Shown here: positions 23,250 to 34,169 of the stretch, one piece after another | How positions within the stretch are numbered: position 1 is the first letter of the stretch | Layout of the letters: every line of letters starts with the position of its first letter | Origin: Anthonomus grandis grandis | Taxonomy: Eukaryota; Arthropoda; Insecta; Coleoptera; Curculionidae | NCBI RefSeq assembly: GCF_022605725.1 | Contig: NC_065558.1 | Span: 1,798,001 to 1,862,000, forward strand | Direction of reading: 5' to 3' | DNA: 64,000 bases | The notes under the pieces: generated by a model | Told to the model about the DNA's origin: nothing | The model's input: only the letters and a program-made list of their open reading frames with translations | The model's database searches: none | Translations under genes and position numbers: made by a program

Positions 23250-24065
23250 CATAATAAAAAAAGGGGGTTTCCAAAGGGCAAAAAGAAGTACAGCTAAAGT
23301 GTACTCGGTGTTAGATTATTACGGCATTCATTAGAGTTTGCTAATTACTCATTGCTCTAATGAATAAGCACTAATGAACCACTCTCTGTTAATTAAAGGG
23401 AGCGGCGAGGCTGTAGCTAAGACACCAGCCAGTCGAATTTCACCGAGTTTGAAGTTAGTTGTGGGAAGGGTCGAAGGGGTGGAGAAAATTTAGAGATGGA
23501 GATTACGGTCTTACAGTGTGTGTTTAATAAAAGAGTTTATTTGAAATATTATTATAACCTTAATGTTTTGGGGAAAATTAAGTGAGTCTCTCTCTCTCTC
23601 GCTCTCTGAAAACTAATTTCACAAAGGAGAGGAAGGAGCGGGAAGTCAAACAACGCGGAGGAGCGGCGCCTTTTCGCGAATAATACACGCAATTTAGTTT
23701 TCTTCTATTTATTCTGGGCTTAAATGTTTGCCTAATCAACTCTTGTTTAGATTACATTAAATTTAATTACTAGTTTTAAGGCTAAGATACATATTCGCGC
23801 TGTGTACCTACGTTTATTAAGCTTAACCTGTTTGAACTCGCCTCGCTGACTGACAACCGCCCTGTTTTATTACAATTAATAAATGATGTCGCCCTTGTTT
23901 GTTGTTACGGGAGCAAGTTTCGACTGTTAGTTTTACTCGTTCTATCTCTCTCTCTCTCTCTGTCTCGCGTTTTCACGCGGGAGGAAAAGGAAAGGAAATT
24001 TCCGCACAAGGAAATTGGCGTTTTGCATAATCGGAGTTTTTGAGGAAGCTTTACTGTTTAGGTAC
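23250..24065. promoter_or_regulatory. GC-richer island with GAGA/CT runs and TAAT sites
   Basis: A long unique-looking block. It has many homeodomain-type sites (CATTAGAG, TTAATTAAAG, CTAATGAA), CT dinucleotide runs at 23586-23608 and 23943-23962 (GAGA-factor type on the minus strand) and no open frame or terminal repeats. In insects such blocks are typical of developmental enhancers or Polycomb response elements; that role is inferred. Confidence 0.4.
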
Positions 24066-24116
24066 TTTTAATTAAAAAAAGGAAGTCTCGGTCTCAAAAT
24101 TTTTTTATGTCCCGAA

Positions 24117-24154
24117 GGTTACATATTTCGCTTAAAATAAAGAATCATCAGACC
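24117..24154 (-). ncRNA. Hammerhead ribozyme motif, left arm
   Basis: On the minus strand: stem I GGU, CUGAUGA (24151-24145), stem II CUUUAUUUUAAG, GAAA (24129-24126), short helix III, cleavage triplet GUA, then ACC pairing with GGU. The right-arm copy (plus, 24712-24746) has CUGAUGA and GAAA, but the position before the cleavage base is C rather than U, so the left arm is the better candidate. Confidence 0.6.
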
Positions 24155-24370
24155 TACAATAAACAGAAAAAAACACGTAATTACAGTAAAACCCTACACT
24201 AAAACAAATCAAAGTTTTAATTACCTTATAAACTAGTAGTATCTCTCACGAGATGACCTGCTTTGTACTGACAAATAAAATTTAAAATCGAAGAATACAA
24301 ACATATTTTATAATAAAAAACAATAAGATGGTACAGAGATTAAACAAAAAGTTATAAAAAGGAATAAAAA

Positions 24371-24489
24371 TGTGACTAGTGTAGGATTTGAACCCACGCT
24401 CTAAAGTAAAGCTCGGTAGAATACCAGAATATTAGTATTTCACCGAGCTTTACTTTAGAGCGTGGGTTCAAATCCTATACTAGTCACGT
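24371..24489. other. Palindrome with tRNA B-box sequences
   Basis: The centre of the pLTR pair is a roughly 50-bp-arm palindrome. Each arm holds GGTTCAAATCC (plus 24465-24475; minus 24394-24384), a perfect match to the RNA polymerase III B-box consensus GGTTCRANNCC, inside a T-arm-like GTGGG...CCTAY context. I could not fold a complete tRNA and see no A box. It may be a tRNA 3'-half captured by the element. Confidence 0.5.
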
Positions 24490-24889
24490 TTTTATTTTTT
24501 TTTTAAATATTTTTTCCTTAAATCTCTGTGCCATGTTTTTATTTTTTTATTATAAAATATGTTTGTGTTCTTTGATTTCAAATTTTATTTGTCAGTACAA
24601 AGCAGGTCATCTCGTAAGAGATACTACTAGTTTATAAGGTAATTTAAACTTTGATTTGTTTTAGTGTAGGGTTTTATTGTAATTACGTGTGTTTATCTGT
24701 TTATTGTAGGTCTGATGATGCTTTATTTTAAGCGAAACGTGGCACCTTCGGGACATAAAAATGTTTTGAGACCAAGACTTGGTGTTTTTATTTTGTCTCA
24801 ACTTACGTAGGTCTCTTTGATATAATGGACGAGTTCTTTTAATTTATCTTTCTATTGACTAAAATTCTGTGTATGATCAAATAAAAATA

Positions 24890-25530
24890 GACAATGTAAG
24901 CATTGATCTGTGAATAGGAAAAAACATTCATTATGAGAAAGAAATTAAATATTTGTGCACTATTTTAGATGCAAACATAAATTTTAATGTCCACGCAGAC
25001 TACATGATGCGAAAATTTCATAAAGAGGTTGAATTTATTACTCTGAATGCATTTTAATCTACTTCTTTTTAACACCATTGCACATCTTGAACTACAGATA
25101 ACTTAGATAGATTTGATAAATTTCGTTGATAATGACATAATGAAATGCGTTGCATAATAGTATATTATCCACCACTGACTTAGAAAATATGATTTATTTA
25201 AAAGAAATATATAATGAAGATCAAGTGCCAACATTTAATAATCCAATTAACTCGGGTTACTTTTGCCAGAAAAAGAACGTTTAATTTATTGTTTAATATT
25301 CGCTATTCATGTATTAATACTGAAGAACATTTGATTTCTATCACCAGTTCCTTATAATCCAAAAGTCCCAGTTGATTTGACTAATAAGTATAGTTGCCTT
25401 GTTTTTATATTTTTGGTCCGTAAGTCTTATCACTGAAGAGCCTTAAAGAAATTCTTTATAAGAAACACAAATTATCAGGTGTACTTAAGTCTGGTTATTC
25501 GGGGAGGCCAAAGTTTATATGCGAAAGAAA
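24890..25530 (+). pseudogene. Decayed non-LTR retrotransposon RT C-terminus
   Basis: Plus-strand codons near 24946-25035 read KYLCTILDANINFNVHADYM, matching the KYLG.ILD..L.F..H..Y block after the catalytic core of jockey/CR1 RTs. Later pieces (RKRTFNLLFNIRYS, LKSLKEILYKKHKLSG) fit the C-terminal tail but need several frame changes. There is no intact frame. Confidence 0.55.
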
Positions 25531-25589
25531 GAGAGGACCAGTACCTGGGGTATCATGCCTCAAAGAAGTATAATGTATTTATAATATAG

Positions 25590-25915
25590 TCGCGTTGAAT
25601 GTCAATATAGTATGTTATATGTCAAAAATCTGTCAGAATTTATTTCAACAGAGTGGGACCAATAGCAAAACAGTTACGAAAGTCACGTGACCTTTAAATT
25701 CAATATGTCAAATATCAATTAAAATTTATTAATTACATTCTAAATAAAACTCAACGTTATCTACGTATCCACGTTATCTGGAACTCAAATGTCAAAAATT
25801 AATAATTGCATCCTAAATTACCCCCAGAAATCAAATTTTAAGTAAATCGGACAAATAGCAAAGAAATTGATGGTCATGTGATCCTAAGATTCATCATTTT
25901 AGAAACTAATTAATT
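25590..25915. repeat. Dispersed repeat also found at 60300-60540
   Basis: Shared pieces in the same order include CCAATAGCAAAA, AGTCACGTGACCTT, TCCTAAATAA and AATCGGACAAATAGCAAA. The copies are diverged. No coding frame; origin unknown. Confidence 0.5.
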
Positions 25916-26106
25916 TTTTGTTAAAAACAGTATAAATATGATTTATTTAAAAATGCCCTTAAGCTTTAAAATTACCTGTATATTTCTCTTAATCTATTAT
26001 TTTAATCCTCGTAAATGTTCTTCTAAACATCAATACCCTATATATATTTATATTTATTTTAATTATCCTATTAATTTGTTGCTAAAAAAAACGTTTAAAA
26101 TTATCG

Positions 26107-26487
26107 TCATATTATCAATAATTCATTAATAAAATAGTCCGTGACGTCACGAGACGAACCAGACGCATCTATAATTACTGTTGCCAAGCAAACATCACCA
26201 TCCTTCTCCCACGCTACCATACTACTTCCACTCATTATTCTTAAAGTTAATGATACTTTGCAATACATCATTTTCTTCAGCTCTTTTCGAAAAGCACTTC
26301 TCATATTGTTTATTTTATTTTTTACAGAATCGACTGTAGCTTGTTGATCCACTGTTCTGTAAAGTTGCAATAACTCCTCGTATGCCTTATTTCTAAGTGC
26401 TCTATTAGCTGTGCTCTCATAAACATATAAAATATGGGCACGGTACATTTTAATAAACTCCTTTGTAAAGTCTGGATTGTTAGCCAT
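26107..26487 (-). CDS. MADF-domain protein, truncated
   Basis: The minus-strand frame starts at ATG 26487 (MANNPDFTKEFIKMYRAHIL). Residues about 6-75 fit a MADF (Myb/SANT-like in Adf-1) DNA-binding domain: F.KEFI..YR, an N+..R..AYEELL..YR segment, then V..KINNMRSAFRKELKK. After KKM the frame no longer looks like the family, which normally continues to a LWYF motif, so a frameshift or missed splice is likely. MADF proteins act as transcription factors or as the second protein of PIF/Harbinger transposons. No Harbinger transposase is seen nearby, so which it is stays open. The plus-strand frame 26141-26347 is antisense. Confidence 0.6.
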   Translation of the reverse strand: MANNPDFTKEFIKMYRAHILYVYESTANRALRNKAYEELLQLYRTVDQQATVDSVKNKINNMRSAFRKELKKMMYCKVSLTLRIMSGSSMVAWEKDGDVCLATVIIDASGSSRDVTDYFINELLII

Positions 26488-26960
26488 TGCTGTATAAACG
26501 GGTAAACATTTTAGTCTAGACTAAAATCAGGCCGGCCGGCAAATAACGTCCACAAAACACTACACACGTTGAGTTTTTAAGAATTCGCGACGGAAGACAG
26601 GCCACGACCTGTGCCCCAACCGAACGTGTGTAGCAAGAACTGGCCACTACAAATTGACTTCATCAGTAACTGACAATTCACTACCTGCAATCGAAATTTA
26701 ATTAAAATTGAGCTGGTAATTTAAAAGTTATAATAAATAAACAAATAATTATTCTTAACGTATTAAAATTAATGACGTTTACACTGGTTTCAGGCAGTTA
26801 GGACCAAGTCTGGGAATTACCTCAACTGCCTGGAATTACAAATAAAAAAAATCATGGATCAAGAATTTTAGGCAATTTGACCCAGGTGCTGAAATTCAAA
26901 AATAAAAATCCATGAATTCCAGGTAGATGCGACAACCTGGAATCAAAAAATAGTGTCTTT
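26488..26960. other. Upstream of the MADF frame, then CAGGCA repeats
   Basis: 26530-26660 is G+C-rich and may be the 5' flank of the MADF frame. 26785-26945 contains CAGGCAGTTA, TCAACTGCCTGGAATT, AGGCAATTTGACC and CAGGTAGATG, part of the dispersed CAGGCA/TGCCTG repeat. No other gene is supported. Confidence 0.4.
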
Positions 26961-27880
26961 TGTGACATTTTGTACAACCTTGTGTTACACTTAATGTCAA
27001 AGAAATAAATTCTTTTATTATTTTTAAGGGAAAAGCATACTCTTGTAGAACGATTCGGTTGAATACGTGTATGTGTGGGAATGTCCATTTATTGTTATTT
27101 TGATCTGGCTTTCACCCGTTTTTATTAAGTGATATATTTCACTTTAATTAATAAAAGTTATTTGACAGAATTGTTCCACTTTTTAAAAACACATGAATCC
27201 ATTAGCTCAAACTCAAATATAAAAAGTACCTTTTACGCGTAAAAATGGTTAGGGAATTTATTTCTTTCATCAAAAAAAAGAATACTTTTAAAGTCAAGAG
27301 CCTTTAAAAGTCATAAAAGACATGCAGATAGCACCCTCTATAAGTAACAGCCAAACTAAGGGCAAATTCAAATCTCTCATGTCAAACAGATACCAATTTT
27401 TGTACAGAAATTGGCTTTATTTAGAAAATTATGCAGTTAAATATTTGACACCCTGTATCTTCGTAATCAAGCATTTTAGACCACACATATATAGAAACTT
27501 TTTCGAAGAGTTATACAAAAGAAGCAATAAATAATTAAAACAAAAATTATTGAAAATAGATTGAGAGAACAATTCAAATAATTTATCGACTTTGAACCCA
27601 CAATAAAAACAAGGACAGAGAAAAATAGTTCAGAATTAAAGAAAAAATATCAGAAGCAAATTAGAGATTTAAACAATAGAAAGAATGGACTCGAAAAACG
27701 AATAATATAATAACCATAGGGAAAATAACCGCAAAAAAGCAAACAAAAAAAATGGAAAACAGCCCTGTATATTGATGTAACTATTATCATTTTTAAACTG
27801 ATCAGACAAATTAAACTACATTTAAAAAAGTGAAATAAACTTTCGGATTTGCTCATTTAGTAAAACATGTCATACATGGA
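26961..27880. other. AT-rich stretch, no recognised gene
   Basis: Several 68-78-codon frames exist on both strands (for example 27322-27534, plus) but none has a family signature, splice context or biased composition. I treat the region as noncoding. Confidence 0.25.
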
Positions 27881-28270
27881 CCGGATCAGTAAAATCAATG
27901 GAAAATAAAGGGACATCCCACCCCCGTCCTATTTTAGCGGTGTTTCCAATCTGGACGCCATTCAATCAAAGCGTCGCGACGCCTCCTCCCCCCACCCGAT
28001 CTCCTCGTTAACCGACGGTGGTGGTGCCGTTTAAATTCTAACTCGTCTTAAACGACGACGCTCCCCGATCGACCCCTAATTTGGTTCTTCTTGTCTCTTA
28101 AATAAACCAGATTACGGGTAAAAGCCACAAAATGTTCGCCGCGTCACATAAATGCACTAAATTTCTGGAAAATCTAATTTGTGGCGCGGGGGAACAGTTC
28201 TTGTCTCGCTTGAATACTTAAATATATATTCGACGTTGAATATTTGCCACCACCACCGTAGGATAGAAAG
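27880..28270. promoter_or_regulatory. GC-richer island
   Basis: G+C-rich unique-looking block with CG-rich words and poly-C runs, no open frame and no repeat signature; ends in AT-rich DNA. Possible regulatory element. Confidence 0.3.
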
Positions 28271-28689
28271 AATTTTATTAAATAAGCGTATGGTAAATTT
28301 GCGCATTTTTTTTTCTCTTTCTTATTCTTACGTTCCGTGAAAGTAAATTGTTAAGAATTTTTATTCCGCTAACGGTTTGTTTTATGTTTGCCTTTTTCAT
28401 TCAAAGAACAGTTACGTGATTTTTGAAAAGTTATTATCAATGTAATTGTCCTATTATTTTTCATCTTTAGCTAAATGACACAAAAAATCACTTAGGCGAC
28501 TTAACCACTGCATCATGTTTATTATCCAGTTGATGCGGATTCTCTTATCATCGTTTATTTTATTGGGTGTTACGTCAGTTATAGCAAAAATCAATTTAGA
28601 AATTACTACTATCTCACACGCTCAAAAAATTGAAAAGAAGAAGATTGTAGATTTATTCACGTTTTTAGAAGAAATATTAACTCAAATCT

Positions 28690-29565
28690 GTAATGATAAC
28701 ATTCTTTAATTTATTTTTAACAATATTTAAAGTTTTGTCAACGGAAACTTAGACTTACAACATCAAAACTTACCAAAAGATCATGAGGGTTAAAGGAAAT
28801 TGTAGAAAGTGTTTCTAAAAAGTGTTGAGAATTTTTAATGTGAGAATCAGAATTGTTAGTGTATGGAGTTTTTAAAAGATATTTTGCAAGAGGATGATTA
28901 AGTAAATTTATGCTACGAACTATAGGTCTTAAAAGAACATTTAATTTACGTATTTTTGGTAAACCATAAAAATGTGGTGTTTTACTATTACGTGGAGTTA
29001 ATTTAAATCTGTGAATATTAGAAAATTGGTTTTTATGCTTTTTAAGTAAATTATAATTTTGTCTTTCAATTTTTTTTATAGTATCTTTATATAATTTAAA
29101 ATACATACCGTCATTAATTATTAAATTTAATTTATTTTCATAAGTGTTAATATTTAAAAGAACAGTAGCATTACCTTTATCGGCTGGAAGTATTTTAATA
29201 GTGTTATCGGATTTAAGTGTCTTTAAAGCTTTTAATTTTAGAGAGTTTAAATTTTGTTTGGTTTTTTAATTTCGATCTTTGTCCTAAGTCTAAATTCATC
29301 TTCTTAATCCCTTGGTCTTTCGTTACGTTTTCTATTGTTGAAATTATATTTAATTTAGGCAGAATTTTTGGAGTAATTGAGTACTTGAGACCTTTAGAAA
29401 GATCAACTTTTTCTGTATCAGATAAAACTCTATCTGATAAATTAAGAACAGTTTTATTTTTAAAATCATTAATATTTGTGTTTAAAAGTTCTTGATTTAT
29501 ATTGTCATTATAAAGCAGAAATATTTCATTTATGTGAATTTGTTTTTGAAAATTATTTAAATAAC
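28690..29565 (-). pseudogene. Penelope-like element RT, N-terminal half
   Basis: Minus-strand codons from 29565 downward give a PLE-type RT: NLSDRVLSDTEKVDLSKGL, then after one frameshift near 29215 ILPADKGNATVLLN, HFYGLPKIRK with LLRPIV, and DLLVSFDVVSL (palm motif A, catalytic Asp). The frame shifts again near 28740 and ends near 28690 before the YxDD motif, so the copy is 3'-truncated and dead. It is cut at its N-terminal side by the pogo-like element that starts at 29568. The 28555-28640 repeat follows its broken end. Confidence 0.85.
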
Positions 29566-29567
29566 TA

Positions 29568-31880
29568 GGGTGAAGTGGGGTAAATGTAATCATGAGGCAA
29601 ATGTAATCAAGCCCTATGATTTTTTTTTATAACGTTTTGGAACATATTTTCTTCGAAATTCGAAAATATGACCCTTTTTATTAACCTCTTAGTTCCAGTT
29701 TCAAATACTTCCCTTTTTCTTTTTTGTACTTCGACATTTATAATAATTTTGTGAGTGCCTTTTAGGAATTTTAATTCCCTATTACTACTGCTAATATTAG
29801 TATTTAGTTGTAATATTTTGCGCCCTTAGGTAATTTTCGACAAGGATATTGGTTCTGCTATCAGATTTGATTTTCAATACTTAACAAAAAATTTATGCCA
29901 GCCATTACATTTACCCCACCGAAATACGCATATGGGGTAAATGTAATCACTGACTACATTTGCTTCTCATTGCCTCCTCCTTCTTGAGTTTTTAGGCTAT
30001 AACCTATCATTTTCTCTATTGTTACGGGCTAAGACTAATATCGAAGAAATAGTGTAAATACTTACCAAAGACTTTAATTAATTGTAAAGACAGTGCGGAA
30101 ATCTTTAAAATAGGACCGATCTAAAACTAGTTTATACAGTTCCTAGTGAGTTCCTTCAAAATGGTGAGAGTGTATAAAAAAAAGAAACAAGACCCTTCTT
30201 ACAGTGCTGAACTTTTAAAAGATGCGATCAGAAACATCCAAGAAAATCGTATCAGTATTCGTGGTATATGTCACGAAAAATAATTTAAAAAAGCCATTTA
30301 AAGATGGAATACCTGGCGAGGATTGGTTCTTATCCTTTAAAAAAAGGCACAGACTATCTTTAAAAAAACCACAAGGACTGGAGTATGCCAGAAAAAAAGC
30401 CAATGATCCATTTGTGATTGAACAATATTTTGACATGTTAAAAGCAACCTTAGAAAATAACGACCTGCAAAATAAGCCTTCTCAGATTTATAACATCGAC
30501 GAAACTAGTTTTACGCTCGATCTAAGTAAAACTAAAATTGTGGGTCAGAAAAATGCCCCTGCTTCAAGAATAACCACCGGGCCTAGAAGAGAGAGTACGA
30601 CAGCTAACAACGCCAATGGGGATAAACTGCCTCCATTAATTGTTTTTAAGGGAAAAAATCTATAGAGTACCTGGCTCCCAAGGAATCTACCTTTCTAGGT
30701 ACTTCTTATGCTGCGTCACCAAATGGTTGGATAGAAACCGAAATCTTTGTAAACTATTTTACAAAAAATTTTATTCGCAACGTTGTACCTGAAAGACCAA
30801 TCCTGCTTTTGTATGATGGACATTCAACGCACTTAGACCCAAAACTTATCGAGGCGGCTGTCAAAAATGATATAATTGTACTTAAATTATCTCCACACTC
30901 CAGCCACCTATTGCAAACCATGGACCTAGCGGTCTCTAAGAGCCTTAAGTCACGGTGGGATTCCAAATTAGCGGAGTACCAAAGAAAACATGTGGGTGTT
31001 AAAATATCAAAGAAAGATTCTTCAGTACTTGTGAGCACAATTTAGAAAGAGACTGATCCAGCTTTACTGACATCGGGCTTTCGTAGAGGAGAAATATGCC
31101 CATGTAATAGATCTTCTCCTCTTACGTCGTACGAACCTCTTAATGAACCCAGCACCAGCAGCCATGAAGAGCCATCGAGAGAGAAACCAACCAAGCAGCA
31201 GCTAGCATCAGAACCGCGACCAGAACCAATAGCAGCACCAAGTAGCAGTTCTGTATCATTTGAAGAATTGTTGCTGGAAACAGTGAGGCAATCGCCCCGC
31301 TCTAACGAAAAAGAAAGAAGAAAAAGGGTGAAATTATAACAGCAAAAGAAAACATAGGAAAAAAGTAAAAGCAAGAAAAAGAAGATGAAAGAATAGCGAA
31401 AGATAAAGCAAAGAAGGCGAAAGAATTAGCAAAGAAAACAAAGAAGGAATCAAAAAAGATAACAGCAAAACATGTTAAAGAGAGCTCTTCAGATGAAGAC
31501 GAACCGCAAATTTTAAGTGACAGTGAATCCGACGACGTCACCTTTGAGATCTATGCAAAAAGGATAGAGGAAGATGAAGAAGCATTAAAACAAGACGAAT
31601 TGTTTCTCAAAGGGGTAGAAAACCTTAACATTGGAAACTGGGTTTTGGTCTCATTTAAAGGAAAGAAAAGTATACTTTTCTATGCTGGTCAAATAACAAC
31701 GCTTGATGAAGAATCGCAACCTACCATTAAGTTTAAAAAAAAAAATCAAATCGAAACGCGCATAGTTCAGTGTTTCACTGGCCTGAACAAGAGGACCATC
31801 ACTTAGTGGCTGCATCAGATAGAGAGCGAGTTTTTACCAGAACCCACTTTATGGCGAAGAGGAGAACTAACTTTTCCAGT
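29568..31880 (+). mobile_element. Pogo/Tigger-like DNA transposon, broken
   Basis: The left end follows a TA dinucleotide (29566-29567) inside the Penelope RT and begins GGGTGAAGTGGGGTAAATG. The word GGGGTAAATGTAATC recurs at 29577 and 29935 and inverted at 29905, as subterminal repeats do. A decayed transposase occupies 30161-31870. I could not find the matching right end, so the 3' limit is approximate or the end is lost. Confidence 0.7.
30161..31870 (+). pseudogene. Pogo/Tigger-like transposase, frameshifted
   Basis: Starts MVRVYKKKKQDPSYSAELL (Psq-type helix-turn-helix) at 30161; part of the DNA-binding region is missing. It continues PGEDWFLSFKKRH (CENP-B-type domain), IYNIDETSF (first catalytic Asp), then after a frameshift at about 30660 LLLYDGHSTHL (second Asp) and SHLLQTMDLAVSKSLK (third Asp, 35 residues after the second). 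A stop at 31043, a Lys/Glu-rich stretch with more stops, and a C-terminal NWVLVSFKGKKS...YAGQI module follow. The three acidic residues are kept, but the gene is broken by at least one frameshift and several stops. Confidence 0.9.
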
Positions 31881-32640
31881 ATCCTTTACCTCATATAACG
31901 TTAAATAAATAAAAAAAAACATGTCACAGCCTATTTTGCTCAACTTACCTACGTAATATACTTTTCAGAGTTTTATTCCCTATCATTGCTCCACGAAAAA
32001 AAGTGTTAACCATATAATTATGGTTAATTTTAATAAAAAAAAGTACAATTTAGTCTTTTTGTAATTTAAGCCTTCAAGAAACTTAAATTTTAGGTTATTT
32101 TACTTATATTTAAGAAGACTTCCTTTATTCGCTTCTTTTTTAATGTCCATTTTATATTTTAACTTAGAAAAAGATAATAACAGATGTTTAATTTATTAAC
32201 TGGTAATAAAGAACTTGACATTGATAAAAAAAAATGAAATTTACGACATTTTTCATCCTCTCAAACATTGAAAGTTGATTGTCCATTCTTGTAGTGGAAT
32301 TAATAGGTCAATGAGTCCCAATTTAAAAAATAAATATCGTATTGTCGTAATGCTGCAATTTAAAAGTTTTTATAAATCCATATCTAGTGCCATTCTCATG
32401 TATCTTAATTCATTTTAACCTTGTCTGAGGCACTAGATCTATAAGATGTATTGACGGAACCCCCTAATTTGTTATCCCTGATGATGCACATGTTATATGT
32501 TTAAAACACGTCAGAATATTTTTTTTTTAATAAATATAGTGGAGGATGACCGAAGTATTTTAATTACCCATTCATCCTCTTTAGTTTATTGTTTATATAT
32601 TGAAAATGTCTTTTAACTTCTCGTAAACTTAATTTCTTTT
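31881..32640. other. AT-rich stretch with a hammerhead-like pLTR relic
   Basis: 32469-32515 reads CCTGATGATGCACATG, a hairpin loop, then TTTAAAACACGTC; this is the hammerhead pattern CUGAUGA / stem II ACAU-AUGU / GAAA-like AAAA. The G of GAAA is lost, so activity is doubtful. The remainder is AT-rich with no gene. Confidence 0.4.
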
Positions 32641-33660
32641 AAGATGGTCCCACTTAACAATCTGCTGTCAAATTTAATTTAAAAAAAAATTAATAAGAAC
32701 TCGCAAATATTTCCTCAAAATATTCCCTAATTAATTAATTAATTAATTAAATGGTAGAAAGGTGAAACTTGACTGTGGAAAAACACTCCCGGCAAAGACA
32801 TAACTAAAGAACAAAAATTGCTCGCTAATTAATTTAGTTAAATTAATGCCTTAAACTAGAGGACCTAGCCGAAGAATGAGAAGACCCTAATTAAATCCGG
32901 AAACAAAGCAAATTTCAAAAGGCAAAACAGAGCCTTACGAATAATATAAAGTGAGAAAACCTACGTCTAATTACGGCAAATGATGAAACTATAAGGGGGA
33001 AAGAATAGGATACCTTAAAAAAGGAGTATGCTGTGAGATGCAATTAAGATTTTATAAGACAAAACCAGGGATTAGAAAAAATAATTTCTCTCTTTAAGGC
33101 AGGCCATTTTCCTCAGATTTTCACCAGTTTTAGGTATAAAAGAAACCACGTTAAACTTAGGAATATGTCGTTCTTAGTAAAACCTTAAAAAAACTTGACT
33201 AGATGATGAATTTGATAAATTTTTGGCAACCCTTCAGCACGATTTGCCCATCGTCTAAATCAAACTAAAGGGCAGATAATAGGTCAGCTTGGTATTTAAT
33301 TAGCGCTAATTGGAAGGCAGTAATTAGTATTAGAACTAAGTCTTTACAAAGCAGTTTGGAGGCGCTCCATTTGCCGAGGCCCTTTGTTAGGATCCGTTAC
33401 TTTGTCCCTCTAACTCTAATTTGCTAATACCGATGGAACGACGGCCACGTTTATTTATGTAGTGGGAGGAGAGGGAATATTTCAAAGTGATACTTGTTTC
33501 GAAATTTTCTGGAATAATGCAACTGGAAAAATCAAAATAGGGAATTAGACGAGGGGGGGGAGGGCTAGCCACTTGACTGTCTGGAACTGGCCAGAGGGGC
33601 ACTCTGGAAAATAATATACGGAGAGTAAGCATTGATGCAAAAGTCAGTGGTGGGCTACAA
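32641..33660. promoter_or_regulatory. AT-rich lead-in and GC-richer island
   Basis: 32700-32760 has TTAATTAATTAATTAAT. 33220-33640 is richer in G+C, has TAATTAGCGCTAATTGG and similar homeodomain-type sites, and an 81-codon minus-strand frame without a domain. Treated as noncoding, possibly regulatory. Confidence 0.3.
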
Positions 33661-34169
33661 GGAATTTCACATGGAAGTTGTTTGATATTAATTATTGAAA
33701 GAATATTGTTATGTAGCTTACAAGGTGATCAGGAGGAGGAGTTTTTGCATCTTGCTTATAAGAGATTTTTGAGCTATTAGGAAAAAGGATATCTACTTAA
33801 AATCAAAGATGATTTTTTAAGGTTATGGGGAATATTTTCTATATTTATATATCTCCTATTTACATGATGATTTTTTAAATTTAGTGGTCTATATTAGCTT
33901 CCAAGGTGATCAGGATGCAGAGTTAATGCGTGTCGCCTATAACACAGAATTAAATAACTTTAACGCAACTTTTCTTTGTTTATCGGTCATATAATCTAAT
34001 TTTATTTTTTATTTCTAAATTTCAATTTTTAAGTAATCTAGTAAAGATGTCGGCCTGGTAAATATATTCAATTCTTGTAATAAAAAAATATTTATATACC
34101 TAAAAACTATATTTTAACCATCACATAATCAAACCCAAATAAAACGCGCATTTATTAGTCCAATAACCC
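33661..34169. other. AT-rich stretch with a small direct repeat
   Basis: CTTACAAGGTGATCAGGA (33717) and CTTCCAAGGTGATCAGGA (33899) are near-identical words about 180 bp apart, with further similarity downstream. No gene. Confidence 0.3.

Larger units (their letters stand above)
24085..24830. mobile_element. Head-to-head pair of Penelope-like pLTRs
   Basis: The left arm (about 24085-24421) and right arm (about 24440-24830) are near-perfect reverse complements around an 18-nt centre. Each arm contains AGGTCTGATGAT, stem II CTTTATTTTAAG, GCGAAA and then CCTTCGGGACAT, that is, a hammerhead-bearing pLTR. The right arm ends GGTCTCTTTGATATAATGG, like the pLTR at 14950. No protein is encoded. The long hairpin could only survive here as an inverted pair of terminal repeats. 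Confidence 0.75.

Noticed and set aside
24371..24489. Functional tRNA gene
   Set aside because: Only a B box and T-arm-like piece are present; no A box, acceptor stem or proper anticodon arm could be folded.
29217..29495. 92-codon plus-strand frame
   Set aside because: Antisense to the Penelope RT fragment.
31042..31541. Two minus-strand frames over the pogo element
   Set aside because: Antisense to the Ser/Lys/Glu-rich part of the transposase.
33387..33632. 81-codon minus-strand frame
   Set aside because: No signature; lies in a GC-richer island without splice sites that make sense.
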